Notes: generated by a model not told the origin, from the sequence alone. A stretch of 64,000 nt of DNA from UBA8752 sp002336475 (GCA_943846755.1 OX044365.1:186001-250000), one strand, 5' to 3'. Shown: positions 45,136-53,819, counted from the first letter of the stretch. Program-made: numbers and translations.

Positions 45136-45498
45136 ATGAAATTTGAAGTCGATAAGCAGGAGAGGGTGGTCGTTGTGACCTCCAAAGTGGAGAAGCTCGA
45201 TGCCTTGTGCGCACCGGAGCTCAAAGGGGAGCTTGTTCTCGCCAGTAAAGAAGGGCACCGGAACATGGTGCTTGACCTTTCCGAAACGCGCTACATTGAC
45301 TCCAGTGGTCTCAGTGCAGTGCTCATTGGACACCGCGCATGCCGTGATGCCAAGGGGACCTTTGTGCTGTGCGGCCTTCAACCTGCTGTCTCAAAACTTG
45401 TGACGATTAGCCAATTGGACAATGTCCTGAAGATTGTCCCTACAGCCAAAGAGGCTGTGGATTTCGTTTTTATGGAGGAAGTCGAGCGCGACCTCTGA
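45136..45498 (+). CDS. STAS-domain protein (anti-sigma factor antagonist-like)
   Basis: This 120-residue protein is a single STAS domain: strands at VVVVTSKVEKLDA and NMVLDLSETRYID, and the phosphorylation-type loop IDSSGLSAVL with Ser56/Ser57. In SpoIIAA-type antagonists the serine after Asp is phosphorylated by a kinase such as SpoIIAB/RsbW. No anti-sigma kinase or phosphatase gene lies nearby, so its partner is elsewhere or it has a different role. It lies 29 bp after pyrB in the same direction, a linkage I believe recurs in Flavobacteria near rnz. Confidence 0.9.
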   Translation: MKFEVDKQERVVVVTSKVEKLDALCAPELKGELVLASKEGHRNMVLDLSETRYIDSSGLSAVLIGHRACRDAKGTFVLCGLQPAVSKLVTISQLDNVLKIVPTAKEAVDFVFMEEVERDL

Positions 45499-45521
45499 GT
45501 TTGCATTCAAAATAACCGAGC

Positions 45522-46307
45522 ATGTTGCTTCCTCTATACCGCAGCGCTGTGATGGCGTTGACCCTCGTTGCCTGTCTGACCGTTTCTGCCCAGTGCGACC
45601 CACTTGAGGTGGATTTTGGTACTGAGCCTTGGGGCCTCGCTCCCGATGGTGAGGAGACCTTCTTTGATGCTGCGGAAATCGATGTTCCGTACACGGATGA
45701 TGTGCACTTGTTGGTGCCCTCAACGGCATCGGAAGTGGTTCCCGACACCCCATTGGACGCTCCGATTGACTCTGTGGTCATTTCAGCAGTTTTGTTGGTG
45801 GATACCATTGCCGGAGACACCCTGTACTTTGCTGAGGTGGGCATGTCATACGAATGCAACAACCTGGGCGATTGCACAGACCCATGCACTTTCTTGGGGG
45901 GTCAGCAATACTGCGCGAGCTTCTCTGGAACTCCAACGGTCTCGGGTGATTTCATGCTCAGCCTTGAAGTCGAGGTATGGGCTACAGTTTTTGGTTTTCC
46001 GCTGGCCACTCCTTTTAGCTTTTCAGGATTTCCTTTCCCCATCTTGGGCGAAGCGAGCAATGTTGAGGGAATGGCAAAAGCGGAGCCACGCGCTTACCCG
46101 AACCCTTCCAATGGATTGTTTACCCTTTCGGGTGCTGAAGGAAGCTTCGCGGCACTCCGTGCGGTTGATGGACAACAAATTCGGGCTTGGAATGTGAATT
46201 CCTCCTCGGAGCAGGTGTCCATGGATGGCTTGGCTCCTGGCGTGTATTTCTTGGAACTCGTGGCCAAAGGGCGCAGGGAAGTCCTTCGCGTTTCATTCGT
46301 TCGCTGA
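45522..46307 (+). CDS. Secreted protein with T9SS type A C-terminal sorting domain
   Basis: The 261-residue protein has a signal peptide (RSAVMALTLVACLTVSAQ), a central domain of about 160 residues with no family I recognise (four cysteines at CNNLGDCTDPC and QQYC could form disulfides), and a type A sorting domain: AYPNPSNGLFTLSGAEG, then VSMDGLAPGVYFLELVAKGR and a basic end. The cargo should be exported through the Por/Spr (T9SS) pore and attached to, or released from, the cell surface. The central part is strand-rich and acidic. It is inserted between the STAS gene and rnz with short gaps. Confidence 0.88.
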   Translation: MLLPLYRSAVMALTLVACLTVSAQCDPLEVDFGTEPWGLAPDGEETFFDAAEIDVPYTDDVHLLVPSTASEVVPDTPLDAPIDSVVISAVLLVDTIAGDTLYFAEVGMSYECNNLGDCTDPCTFLGGQQYCASFSGTPTVSGDFMLSLEVEVWATVFGFPLATPFSFSGFPFPILGEASNVEGMAKAEPRAYPNPSNGLFTLSGAEGSFAALRAVDGQQIRAWNVNSSSEQVSMDGLAPGVYFLELVAKGRREVLRVSFVR

Positions 46308-46325
46308 TCGGGTCTTCTTGACCAC

Positions 46326-47258
46326 TTGAGGTTCGAAGTCCACATCTTGGGATGCGGTGCTGCGTTGCCGCTTCCTGGGCGCAACCCTACGGCGCAGGTG
46401 GTCAATGTGCATGAGAAGCAGTTCCTGTTTGATTGTGGAGAAGGGACCCAAATCGCACTGAGGCATGGTAGAATTCGCCTGATGCGGATTGACCACGTTG
46501 CCATCAGTCACTTGCATGGCGACCATTACCTCGGCTTGTTTGGCCTGCTTTCGACGTTTAGTTTACTCGGACGTTCCCGAGCATTGAACCTCTATGGCCC
46601 CCCTGAATTGGAGGCCTTAGTCTTGGCGCATGAGCGTGCCGGTGAATCGGTGAGAGGCTACCCCTTGCACTTTAAATCTACCCAGACTGATGCGCCTGAA
46701 GTGCTGTTCGAAGATGGGAGTGTGAGTTTGGAGAGCTTTCCAGTGCGGCACAGAATTCCAACCACGGGGTTTTTGCTCAGGGAGAAGCCAAAGGAACCCG
46801 GGGTCAAGCGGGATTGGATTCGGAAGCTGGATTTGACGCTGACGGAGATATTGGCATTAAAGAGGGGAGAGGATGTCCATCGGGCAGATGGCACAGCAGT
46901 GCTCAATGTTCAAGCTTGTCGCGTTCCTCTGCCGCCTCGGAGCTATGCTTTTGCAGCAGATACGCGTTACTGGGAAAAAGTGTCCGAGTGGGTTGAGGGT
47001 GTGAGTTTGCTCTACCATGAAGCCACATTTGACGCGTCCATGAAAGAAAGGGCCACCAAGACTTTTCACAGTACTGCCACCCAGGCTGCTCGCATTGCAG
47101 AACGTGCAGGTGTGGGCCAGCTTGTCATCGGACATGTTTCTGCACGCTATGAAAATGCAGACGCCTTGCTCGAGGAGGCCCAAGCAGTCTTCCCCAATAC
47201 TATCGCGGCTTCAGACGGCCTCGTTGTCCAGGTGGGGTTCATTCCTGTTAAGAATTGA
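46326..47258 (+). CDS. rnz: Ribonuclease Z (tRNA 3' processing endonuclease)
   Basis: RNase Z removes 3' trailers of tRNA precursors. The metallo-beta-lactamase fold is complete: ILGCGAALPLPGRNPTAQ at the start, the zinc motif SHLHGDHYLGLFG (His62, His64, Asp66, His67), the exosite-like insertion after PPRSY, YAFAADTRY, LLYHEATFD and the terminal GHVSARY. Length of 310 is normal. The start codon is TTG at 46326 (TTG AGG TTC GAA GTC), since the family's first beta strand begins there and no ATG or GTG lies in frame close upstream. Confidence 0.96.
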   Translation: MRFEVHILGCGAALPLPGRNPTAQVVNVHEKQFLFDCGEGTQIALRHGRIRLMRIDHVAISHLHGDHYLGLFGLLSTFSLLGRSRALNLYGPPELEALVLAHERAGESVRGYPLHFKSTQTDAPEVLFEDGSVSLESFPVRHRIPTTGFLLREKPKEPGVKRDWIRKLDLTLTEILALKRGEDVHRADGTAVLNVQACRVPLPPRSYAFAADTRYWEKVSEWVEGVSLLYHEATFDASMKERATKTFHSTATQAARIAERAGVGQLVIGHVSARYENADALLEEAQAVFPNTIAASDGLVVQVGFIPVKN

Positions 47259-47304
47259 TGGGGGTTCTTGTGCCCTTGGCACGTGTTGGAATGTCTTTCC
47301 CGTG

Positions 47305-47312
47305 TAGTTTTG
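47305..47312 (+). promoter_or_regulatory. -7 promoter box of the LuxR-type regulator
   Basis: TAGTTTTG matches TAnnTTTG and ends exactly 9 bases before ATG 47322, the same spacing as at the methyltransferase and pyrR genes. Confidence 0.5.
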
Positions 47313-47321
47313 TTATGTAGA

Positions 47322-48014
47322 ATGAGTCTCAATAAGGTCATGCCTCGAATCATCATTGCCGACAGCCAGCAGTTGGTCGCATGTGGATTGCACGCTACAC
47401 TGCGTTCGCATGGCCTGGATCAGGTTGTAGGGAATGCCCGAAATGAGAATGAGTTGTTCGAATTGGTGGACCACTTCTCTCCGGAATTGATCATCCTTGA
47501 TTTTGTGGCAGACGGATTTACTGTTGAGACCATTGTAAAGCTCAAATCCAAAGGGCGTGTTCGAATTTTGGCGTTGACCGACGCCCAGCAAGGCAGCACT
47601 TTGGTGCACGCTTTGCGCGCTGGAGTAGACGGTTACGTGAAAAAGGACTGTGACTTGCAAGAGATTGTGGAGGCGGTGCGTGAAACCCACGCAGGCAGAA
47701 AATTCTTTTGCGGTCAAATCCTCGAAACCATCCGAAAGGAGGGCATTGATCTGGAGTCATTAAATGTGGTAGACCCCGATTGTATGGGCGTCAGCTTGAG
47801 CAAACGAGAACTCGAAGTTATTCGACTGATTGCTGAGGGGTTCACCAACCCCCAAATTTCAGAGAAGCTTTTCGTGAGTCCCCACACGGTGACAACCCAC
47901 CGCAGAAACATCCTCCAAAAGCTCGGTGCCAACAACACTGCAGCTGTTGTGATGTACGCGGTACAGTCTGGATTGGTCAGCCCAAACAAGTTTCTGTTTG
48001 GACAGCGGCATTGA
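47322..48014 (+). CDS. NarL/LuxR-family response regulator
   Basis: The 230-residue protein has an N-terminal receiver domain with phospho-acceptor Asp60 (PELIILDFVADG), the conserved Thr (ILALTDAQQ) and Lys (GYVKKD), and a C-terminal LuxR HTH (LSKRELEVIRLIAEGFTNPQ, then HTVTTHRRNILQKLGANN). The usual acidic pair after strand 1 is reduced to IADS, with one Asp only. No histidine kinase gene is near, so it is an orphan. ATG 47322 is preferred because of the -7 box; ATG 47340 (MPRIII) is the alternative. Target genes cannot be read from the sequence. Confidence 0.9.
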   Translation: MSLNKVMPRIIIADSQQLVACGLHATLRSHGLDQVVGNARNENELFELVDHFSPELIILDFVADGFTVETIVKLKSKGRVRILALTDAQQGSTLVHALRAGVDGYVKKDCDLQEIVEAVRETHAGRKFFCGQILETIRKEGIDLESLNVVDPDCMGVSLSKRELEVIRLIAEGFTNPQISEKLFVSPHTVTTHRRNILQKLGANNTAAVVMYAVQSGLVSPNKFLFGQRH

Positions 48015-48046
48015 TTAGGAGCGAATTACGCCGCTTTTCTTCTCTG

Positions 48047-48054
48047 TACTTTTG
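48047..48054 (+). promoter_or_regulatory. -7 promoter box of ilvE
   Basis: TACTTTTG matches TAnnTTTG and lies 33 bases before ATG 48088. No branched-chain leader peptide or attenuator is evident in the short leader. Confidence 0.55.
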
Positions 48055-48087
48055 CCATGTGTTAGATGAGACCTTAATGATAGGCCC

Positions 48088-49152
48088 ATGTTGATGACGA
48101 CTGAATTTAAATTCAATACCGTAGAGGAATCTCGAATTGACAAGGTCAATTTGAAAGAACTTCCTTTTGGGAGTGTCTTTTCGGACCACCAATTTCAGAT
48201 GGAATTCAAGGGGGGTGAATGGCAGCAAGGGGTCTTCGGACCTTATGGTGACATGACCTTGAGTCCGGCAGCCATGGGGCTGCACTATGGCCAAGCGATT
48301 TTCGAAGGGATGAAAGCTTTCCGTCAACCTGACGGATCTGTCGCCCTGTTCCGTCCAATGGAGAACATCCGCCGTTTCAACAAAAGTGCTGAGCGCATGA
48401 GCATGGCATTGTTGGATGAAGGCTTGTTCTTAAACGCATTGATTGAGCTGATTAAACTGGACGAACAATGGGTGCCTGATGGATCGGGAAGTTCCCTGTA
48501 TATCCGTCCATTTATGTTTGCGTCGGAGGCACACGTTGGCGTTCGTCCAAGCGATGAATACCGGTTCATCATATTCACCTGCCCCGTTGGTCCTTACTAC
48601 AAGGGCAATGTGCGGGTTAAGGTCGAGACGTTCTTCACGCGTGCCGCACCCGGTGGAACAGGTTATGCAAAAGCTGCTGGAAACTATGCAGCTTCGCTTC
48701 AACCCACGGCTATGGCGAGGGATGAGGGGTATGACCAGATTTTGTGGACCGATGCCGTCGAACACAAATACATCGAGGAAAGTGGCACCATGAATGTGGT
48801 GTTCGTGTTGAATGGAAAGCTTGTGTCACCGTCAGTGGGAGATACCGTGCTATCGGGTGTGACCCGAGACTCTGTGTTGCGTTTGGCTGCTTACAAGGGG
48901 TATGAAATCGAGGAAAGAAAAGTCGCGGTGGCTGAGCTCAAGGCTGGCGCTGAATCAGGTGCCCTGACCGAAGCCTTTGGCGTTGGAACTGCCGCCACGA
49001 TGACTCCGATTGAGGCCATTGGTTTTCCGGGAGTAGACGTTGCCTTGCCTCCAGTTGAATCTTGGAAGTTGATGCCAGACCTCGCCAAAACTTTGGATGA
49101 TCTCCGCCGAGGAAAAGGGGAGGACCCATTCGGATGGCGTGTGGTAATTTAA
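48088..49152 (+). CDS. ilvE: Branched-chain amino acid aminotransferase
   Basis: IlvE transfers the amino group between glutamate and the keto acids of leucine, isoleucine and valine, with PLP. The 354-residue protein has the fold-type IV motifs: LHYGQAIFEGMKAFR, SLYIRPFMFASE, the PLP lysine in GTGYAKAAGNYAAS (Lys195), EHKYIEESGTMNVVFV and TEAFGVGTAATMTPI. The length is that of the eukaryote-like/large IlvE class. ATG 48094 (MTTEF) is a possible start two codons later. It is followed within 4 bp by the outer-membrane protein gene, so the two are probably co-transcribed. Confidence 0.96.
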   Translation: MLMTTEFKFNTVEESRIDKVNLKELPFGSVFSDHQFQMEFKGGEWQQGVFGPYGDMTLSPAAMGLHYGQAIFEGMKAFRQPDGSVALFRPMENIRRFNKSAERMSMALLDEGLFLNALIELIKLDEQWVPDGSGSSLYIRPFMFASEAHVGVRPSDEYRFIIFTCPVGPYYKGNVRVKVETFFTRAAPGGTGYAKAAGNYAASLQPTAMARDEGYDQILWTDAVEHKYIEESGTMNVVFVLNGKLVSPSVGDTVLSGVTRDSVLRLAAYKGYEIEERKVAVAELKAGAESGALTEAFGVGTAATMTPIEAIGFPGVDVALPPVESWKLMPDLAKTLDDLRRGKGEDPFGWRVVI

Positions 49153-49156
49153 ACAC

Positions 49157-50674
49157 ATGAAGATTTTCTCCGCTCTCAGGAGCTTTGGCTTTCTGGGAGG
49201 ATGCTGTTGGGCCCTGCTCAGCTGCTCCAACGTTTGTTTGGGACAAGCTGGTGTGGACCTGATGGGGAGCCCTGTTCCTGGAATTACGGCAGTGGGCCAC
49301 CATGCCATAGGGGTAAACATGTCACTGCTGGCAGTGGACAGGCCCTATTCGGACCGGCAGTGGCGTTCGGATTCCAGCAGGGATTCGCTGAGCAGAAAAG
49401 CCAGGAGGGCGCTGCGCAAAACTGAGCGATTGAGGTTCATTAGTGGATTTGAAGGAGGGGTCACGCTTCAGACACCGCTGCTTGATGGCACCAAATTGAT
49501 TGATGCCTTCGGTTCAGAGACATCTTGGAACCTTTCAGATCGGCGCGCTTTGGCGCAGACTTTGGCTGACCAGAGCACGACGGCTCAGGTGGACTTGAGG
49601 TGGGTCGGTTGGTCCCGGCATGGTTCACGAGGAGGCTGGGCTTGGTCCGTAGAGGACCGGTACTCGGCGACACTGAATCCAAGCTTGGCATTGGCGGAAT
49701 TCGCACTCTTGGGTCCTGCGGCCAGCATTTATGATGCCACGCTGCTCACCGATGGAACGGTTGTTCCTGTGGACTCTTTGACCAATGAGCAATTTGAAAT
49801 GGCCGATCAAGGCATCAGCAATGGTCCGATGCCTTTGGTCAACACCTTGCTCGATGGTGGTTCTTTTGCAGTGCAGCATGTCCGCTCCTATGGTGCAGGA
49901 TTTGGCCTGAAGTTGGTGCAGAGCCGCGCATTGGCCCTGTCTTTTGGATTGGGAGCGCGCTATTACCGAGGCTCGGGCTACTATGAAGTGGATGTGGAGA
50001 ACCAAACAGCCTTTGCAGCATTTAACCAAGGTTTTGGTGCTGAATTGGTCGCTGATGGTGCGACGTTGGGCAGCGCACTTCGTCCTGCAGGCTTTGGAGT
50101 AGCATTGGACCTGGCTGTTCGCGCAGAAATCGCAGGTTTGTGGTTTGCTTCACTGGCGATCAACGATTTGGGAAGCATGGATTGGCAGGGTGAATCATAC
50201 AGCTTGCAGAATCCCGTTGGGGATTGGAACGACTGGACCGAAGCCCAGGGCGGAGTTTTGGACATTCTCAACCAAGGTCTCTCACCAACAGCACTGTTTT
50301 TGGAGGCTACACCTGAACGGCGGGTGGTTGCCCTCCCTACACGCGTTCGGCTCAACGGCGGCTTGCGGCTCGGTAACCGTGCCAAAGTGGGGGTAGAGTT
50401 GGCTGCTCCGCTGAATGATGCGTTGCTCAGACAGCCCACCGAAATTGGAGTGGGCGGACAAACAAAACTGGCCGCCTTTCAGATTATGGGAGGCTGGCGA
50501 TGGCAGCAGGACAATGGAGTCCGGACTCCAGTTGCGTTGATTTGGGCACCGAAGGGACGTCCCGGACAGCTTGGTTTTGCCACCGGTGACCTTTTTGGGT
50601 TTTTGGCTCCCGAGCGCCGTTGGAGTTGGGGCTGGAGCTACACCAGAACTTTAAGTGCGGCACGCGGTTTGTAG
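49157..50674 (+). CDS. Outer-membrane beta-barrel-like protein (DUF5723-type)
   Basis: The 505-residue protein has a signal peptide ending in SNVCLGQ and then a strand-rich sequence with alternating aromatic and small residues that suggests an outer-membrane barrel (FGLKLVQSRALALSFGLGAR, GLWFASLAINDLGSMDW, KVGVELAAPLND). The overall pattern (VNMSLLAVDRPY early, INDLGSMDW, then RVRLNGGLRLG) resembles DUF5723 proteins of Bacteroidota, whose role is unknown and which often sit next to large envelope genes. The last residues lack the usual terminal Phe. It starts 4 bp after ilvE and ends about 30 bp before msrA. Confidence 0.72.
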   Translation: MKIFSALRSFGFLGGCCWALLSCSNVCLGQAGVDLMGSPVPGITAVGHHAIGVNMSLLAVDRPYSDRQWRSDSSRDSLSRKARRALRKTERLRFISGFEGGVTLQTPLLDGTKLIDAFGSETSWNLSDRRALAQTLADQSTTAQVDLRWVGWSRHGSRGGWAWSVEDRYSATLNPSLALAEFALLGPAASIYDATLLTDGTVVPVDSLTNEQFEMADQGISNGPMPLVNTLLDGGSFAVQHVRSYGAGFGLKLVQSRALALSFGLGARYYRGSGYYEVDVENQTAFAAFNQGFGAELVADGATLGSALRPAGFGVALDLAVRAEIAGLWFASLAINDLGSMDWQGESYSLQNPVGDWNDWTEAQGGVLDILNQGLSPTALFLEATPERRVVALPTRVRLNGGLRLGNRAKVGVELAAPLNDALLRQPTEIGVGGQTKLAAFQIMGGWRWQQDNGVRTPVALIWAPKGRPGQLGFATGDLFGFLAPERRWSWGWSYTRTLSAARGL

Positions 50675-50703
50675 TAGAGGAAGGAATTCAACCTCAACAC
50701 ACC

Positions 50704-51393
50704 ATGAAAGAATTAAACTCCTTCAGAAACTTATGGCTGGTCTTGGCTGTGGTGCAAAGTGTGCCAGCCTTTTCAAACAGTCCCATTCAAACCAAGACTA
50801 CCCCGCTAGGAATGCACCAATCCACCCACGAACCAGACGCTGCACCCATTGGAAAATCTTATGCCGTGCTCGCGGGAGGTTGTTTCTGGTGCACTGAAGC
50901 GATTTACGTTGAAATGAATGGGGTGGACCACGTAGAGAGTGGCTACACTGGCGGACACATCAAAAACCCGGGCTACCGTGAAGTTTGTTCTGGACGCACA
51001 GGCCATGCAGAAGGAGTGCGGATCACTTTTGACCCTGCCGTGGTGAGCTACCAAGAGTTGCTGGAAGTCTTTTGGAAAACCCATGACCCTACAACCTTGA
51101 ACCGCCAAGGTGCAGATGCAGGAACCCAATACCGTTCGGCAATTTTTCCTCAAAATGCGGAACAAGAGAAGATTGCAAGGGCATCGTTAGCGGCAGCTGA
51201 AGAAGCAGCTTTGTGGGACGACCCTATCGTAACTACCATTGAGCCTGCGGCCCCTTTCTATGTGGCAGAGGGACAGCATCAGGATTATTACGCAAGAAAC
51301 CCGGATCAGGGCTATTGCATTGCAGTTGTTGGGCCTAAAGTCAAAAAATTCAAGGCGCTGTTTGCAGACAAACTCAAGGGTGCTCAACATTGA
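50704..51393 (+). CDS. msrA: Peptide methionine sulfoxide reductase MsrA, exported form
   Basis: MsrA reduces the S-epimer of methionine sulfoxide. The catalytic motif GCFWCTEA (Cys60 nucleophile) is followed by SGYTGGHIKNPGYREVCSG, GHAEGVRITFDP and VFWKTHDPTTLNRQGADAGT, as in the family. The 229-residue form has an N-terminal signal peptide (MKELNSFRNLWLVLAVVQSV, then PAFSN), so it should act in the periplasm. The recycling Cys may be in the C-terminal YCIAVVG. ATG 50704 is preferred, since the longer frame overlaps the preceding gene. It overlaps the pirin gene's likely GTG start by 14 bp. Confidence 0.95.
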   Translation: MKELNSFRNLWLVLAVVQSVPAFSNSPIQTKTTPLGMHQSTHEPDAAPIGKSYAVLAGGCFWCTEAIYVEMNGVDHVESGYTGGHIKNPGYREVCSGRTGHAEGVRITFDPAVVSYQELLEVFWKTHDPTTLNRQGADAGTQYRSAIFPQNAEQEKIARASLAAAEEAALWDDPIVTTIEPAAPFYVAEGQHQDYYARNPDQGYCIAVVGPKVKKFKALFADKLKGAQH

Positions 51394-52210
51394 ATTCCCC
51401 TTCTGTCTGAGTGCTGTATTGTGCGGTTGTTTGATGCTGGGGGCTACTGCCCAAACTCAAACTGAGACCTTAGATCATTCGATGTCCACAGCTTCTTCTT
51501 CACGGGGCCAATTCACTGTTCATCGGGCTGAGGACCGGGGACATGCTGATCACGGGTGGCTCGATACCCATCACAGTTTCAGTTTTGCTGGATGGCATGC
51601 TCCAGATCGGATGCACTTTGGCGCCATGCGTGTGCTCAATGACGATGTCGTAGCGGGCGGTGGTGGATTTGGCATGCATCCGCATGACAACATGGAAATT
51701 GTCTCCATTCCTACTGTGGGTGCATTGGAGCATCAAGACAGCATGGGCAACGCTTCAGTTATCCGAACAGGAGATGTGCAGATCATGTCGGCAGGGACCG
51801 GGGTTCGCCACAGCGAATTCAACCACAGTGCCAGTGAGGATGTTGCCTTTTTTCAAGTGTGGATTTATCCGAATGAGCAAGACCTAGAGCCTCGCTACGA
51901 TCAAGAGCCGTATGCTTTGCAATCCAGTGGTGTGACGTGTATCGTTTCCCCAAATGGAGCGCAAGGGGTGAGCATTCACCAAAACAGCTGGTTTTTTATG
52001 GGCCAATTGGAGGCGGGCGAAAAGCTGAGTCAGTCTTTACATGGCCGCGGACAAGGCTTGTATGTGATGGTGTTAGAGGGGGATGCCTCGGTTCATGGGC
52101 AGCCGTTGGAGCGCAGGGATGCCATTGGGGTATGGGACGTTGAGGCTGTAGAAATAGAAGCCAATTCTGGTTGTTCCCTGTTGTTGATAGAAGTGCCTAT
52201 GCATTGGTGA
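51380..52210 (+). CDS. Pirin-family bicupin, apparently with a signal peptide
   Basis: The cupin core starts at QFTVHRAEDRGHADHGWLDT, with pirin metal ligands in GMHPHDNMEIVSI and the second histidine set in GVRHSEFNHS; the C-terminal cupin ends at LLLIEVPMHW. Pirins are usually cytosolic, iron-binding and sometimes quercetinases. Here the frame upstream of the core reads, from GTG 51380, as a convincing secretion signal (FCLSAVLCGCLMLGATAQ), so export is likely. If instead ATG 51482 (MSTASSSRGQF) is used, the protein is a normal cytosolic pirin. The overlap with msrA favours co-translation. Confidence 0.85.
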   Translation: MLNIEFPFCLSAVLCGCLMLGATAQTQTETLDHSMSTASSSRGQFTVHRAEDRGHADHGWLDTHHSFSFAGWHAPDRMHFGAMRVLNDDVVAGGGGFGMHPHDNMEIVSIPTVGALEHQDSMGNASVIRTGDVQIMSAGTGVRHSEFNHSASEDVAFFQVWIYPNEQDLEPRYDQEPYALQSSGVTCIVSPNGAQGVSIHQNSWFFMGQLEAGEKLSQSLHGRGQGLYVMVLEGDASVHGQPLERRDAIGVWDVEAVEIEANSGCSLLLIEVPMHW

Positions 52211-52297
52211 TGGGACGTTGGCAAGTCACGATTGAGGTGCATTGAAAAGCAGTGAGGTGACAGCTGAACCCTGTATTTTGTAGCGTCAATTCTCAAC

Positions 52298-52888
52298 ATG
52301 AGAACGCTTTTTAACCGATTGGGACATAGGGCCTTGGGACGTGAGTCCCTGGTGAATCGAGAACGCAAAGGCCAGCGTTTACAGGGGAGTACCCGTGTTA
52401 GTATCCTTGTTCCTGCCGTGAATTCAGCACAGAGGCACCAGCTCAAAGAATTGGTGGCAGGATTGGAGGAGAAGGGCGAAGAAGCCTCTTGGTGCATTTT
52501 GGCCTACACCGGAACATCCCGAAAGGCCCACGCCAAAACCCGGGCTCAGCGGATGAAGAAACTGGGCGAAGGACACCGGGTGGAGCCGGACTTCCCACAG
52601 TTGGCCCAGCTGACTTGTCTCTGGCGCGACGACTGCAACATGATGGGATTGCCTCAGGTCATGCCCAAGGGGGTGTATGAGGCAGATGTGGTAATGACTT
52701 TGGACAAGGACATGTCCAATCTGCCGCTCAAAGCCCTGATGAGAAGGTCCGAGGCACCGTTCAAAGTAGGCCCCATGCGTCCTGATGATGGTACCTTGGA
52801 CTTTATGTTGACGTGGCCAGACGGAGGTGACATGCTATCCTTCGTCCAACTCGCGTTTCATTATTTAAAAACACTCGACTTGAAATGA
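52298..52888 (+). CDS. DUF6913-type hypothetical protein linked to dapA
   Basis: The 196-residue basic protein has no signal peptide. Its C-terminal half reads as an alternating alpha/beta fold (YEADVVMTLDKDMSNLPLKA, then MLSFVQLAFHYLKTLDL), like the DUF6913 proteins found upstream of dapA in many Bacteroidota. No function is known. The Lys/Arg-rich first 35 residues may bind nucleic acid or be a poorly folded leader. It overlaps dapA by 4 bp (ATGA), so it is translationally coupled to lysine biosynthesis. A TATTTTG box lies at 52274-52280, close to the -7 consensus. Confidence 0.75.
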   Translation: MRTLFNRLGHRALGRESLVNRERKGQRLQGSTRVSILVPAVNSAQRHQLKELVAGLEEKGEEASWCILAYTGTSRKAHAKTRAQRMKKLGEGHRVEPDFPQLAQLTCLWRDDCNMMGLPQVMPKGVYEADVVMTLDKDMSNLPLKALMRRSEAPFKVGPMRPDDGTLDFMLTWPDGGDMLSFVQLAFHYLKTLDLK

Positions 52889-53793
52889 GCAAGCGATTCC
52901 AAGGATTGGGCGTGGCCTTGATCACGCCGTTTACGCCGCAAGGTGACATTGATTTCCCTGGCTTGGAAAGGATGGTGCACCATGTTGCTTCAAGCAAAGC
53001 CCATTATTTGGTGGCATTGGGGAGTACGGGTGAAGCCATGTTGATGTCCAGCGATGAGCACCGTCGTGTATTGGACTTCATCATGGAAGTCAATGCGGGC
53101 CGTTTGCCCATCGTGGCTGGTTTTGATGGTCAAGGTGGCACTGCCGCTGCAGTGGAACGCATCTCAACCCTAGACCCTAAGGGGCTGTCGGCTCTGCTTG
53201 TGAGTCCTCCAGCCTATATCAAGCCAGGTCAGGAAGGCATAAAGGCCCACTTCAAGGCGTTGGCAGAGGCAGCTCCACTGCCCATTATCATGTACAATGT
53301 GCCTTCGCGTGCCGGCGTTACGATGTTGCCTCAAACCATTGTGGAACTGTCGAGAGAATGTCCTGCATTGATTGGCCTTAAACAAGCCACGGATGATTTG
53401 GTAGCCTTCCGGGAAATCCGACAGGGTGTTCCGGAGTCTTTTGTGATGTTGTCAGGAGACGATGAAAATGCAGTGCCCATGATGGCATTGGGGGGAGATG
53501 GTCTGATCAGTGTCATAGGCAATGCTTACCCTGACGCATGGGCTTCTGCCATGGACTTGGCCTTGTTTGGATCAGTAAAAGAGGCAGAGCAAGCCCTGTC
53601 TTGCTTTCAGCCCCTCCTGGGTTGCATTTTTTCAGAAGGCAATCCAACAGGCATCAAAGCACTGTGCAGCTTGCTGGGAAGGTGTGGGTCAGACGTCCGC
53701 ATGCCTTTGCTGCCTGCATCGCGCCAGCTCCAAGACAAATTGTATGCTGCAGTAGCCGATCTGGACGCCGTGCGGACGCCAGCCCGAGACTGA
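52885..53793 (+). CDS. dapA: 4-hydroxy-tetrahydrodipicolinate synthase
   Basis: DapA condenses pyruvate with aspartate semialdehyde, the first step of the lysine/diaminopimelate branch that also feeds peptidoglycan. The 302 residues show a TIM barrel with LGVALITPF, LVALGSTGEAMLMSSDEH (GSTGE 46-50), VAGFDGQGG, SPPAYIKPGQEG, PIIMYNVPSRAGV with catalytic Tyr137, and IGLKQATDD with the Schiff-base Lys166. The allosteric lysine site was not assessed. It overlaps the DUF6913 gene by 4 bp and converges on the transketolase genes. Confidence 0.97.
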   Translation: MSKRFQGLGVALITPFTPQGDIDFPGLERMVHHVASSKAHYLVALGSTGEAMLMSSDEHRRVLDFIMEVNAGRLPIVAGFDGQGGTAAAVERISTLDPKGLSALLVSPPAYIKPGQEGIKAHFKALAEAAPLPIIMYNVPSRAGVTMLPQTIVELSRECPALIGLKQATDDLVAFREIRQGVPESFVMLSGDDENAVPMMALGGDGLISVIGNAYPDAWASAMDLALFGSVKEAEQALSCFQPLLGCIFSEGNPTGIKALCSLLGRCGSDVRMPLLPASRQLQDKLYAAVADLDAVRTPARD

Positions 53794-53819
53794 TTTCGGT
53801 GCTCTAACGAACGGTGGCC

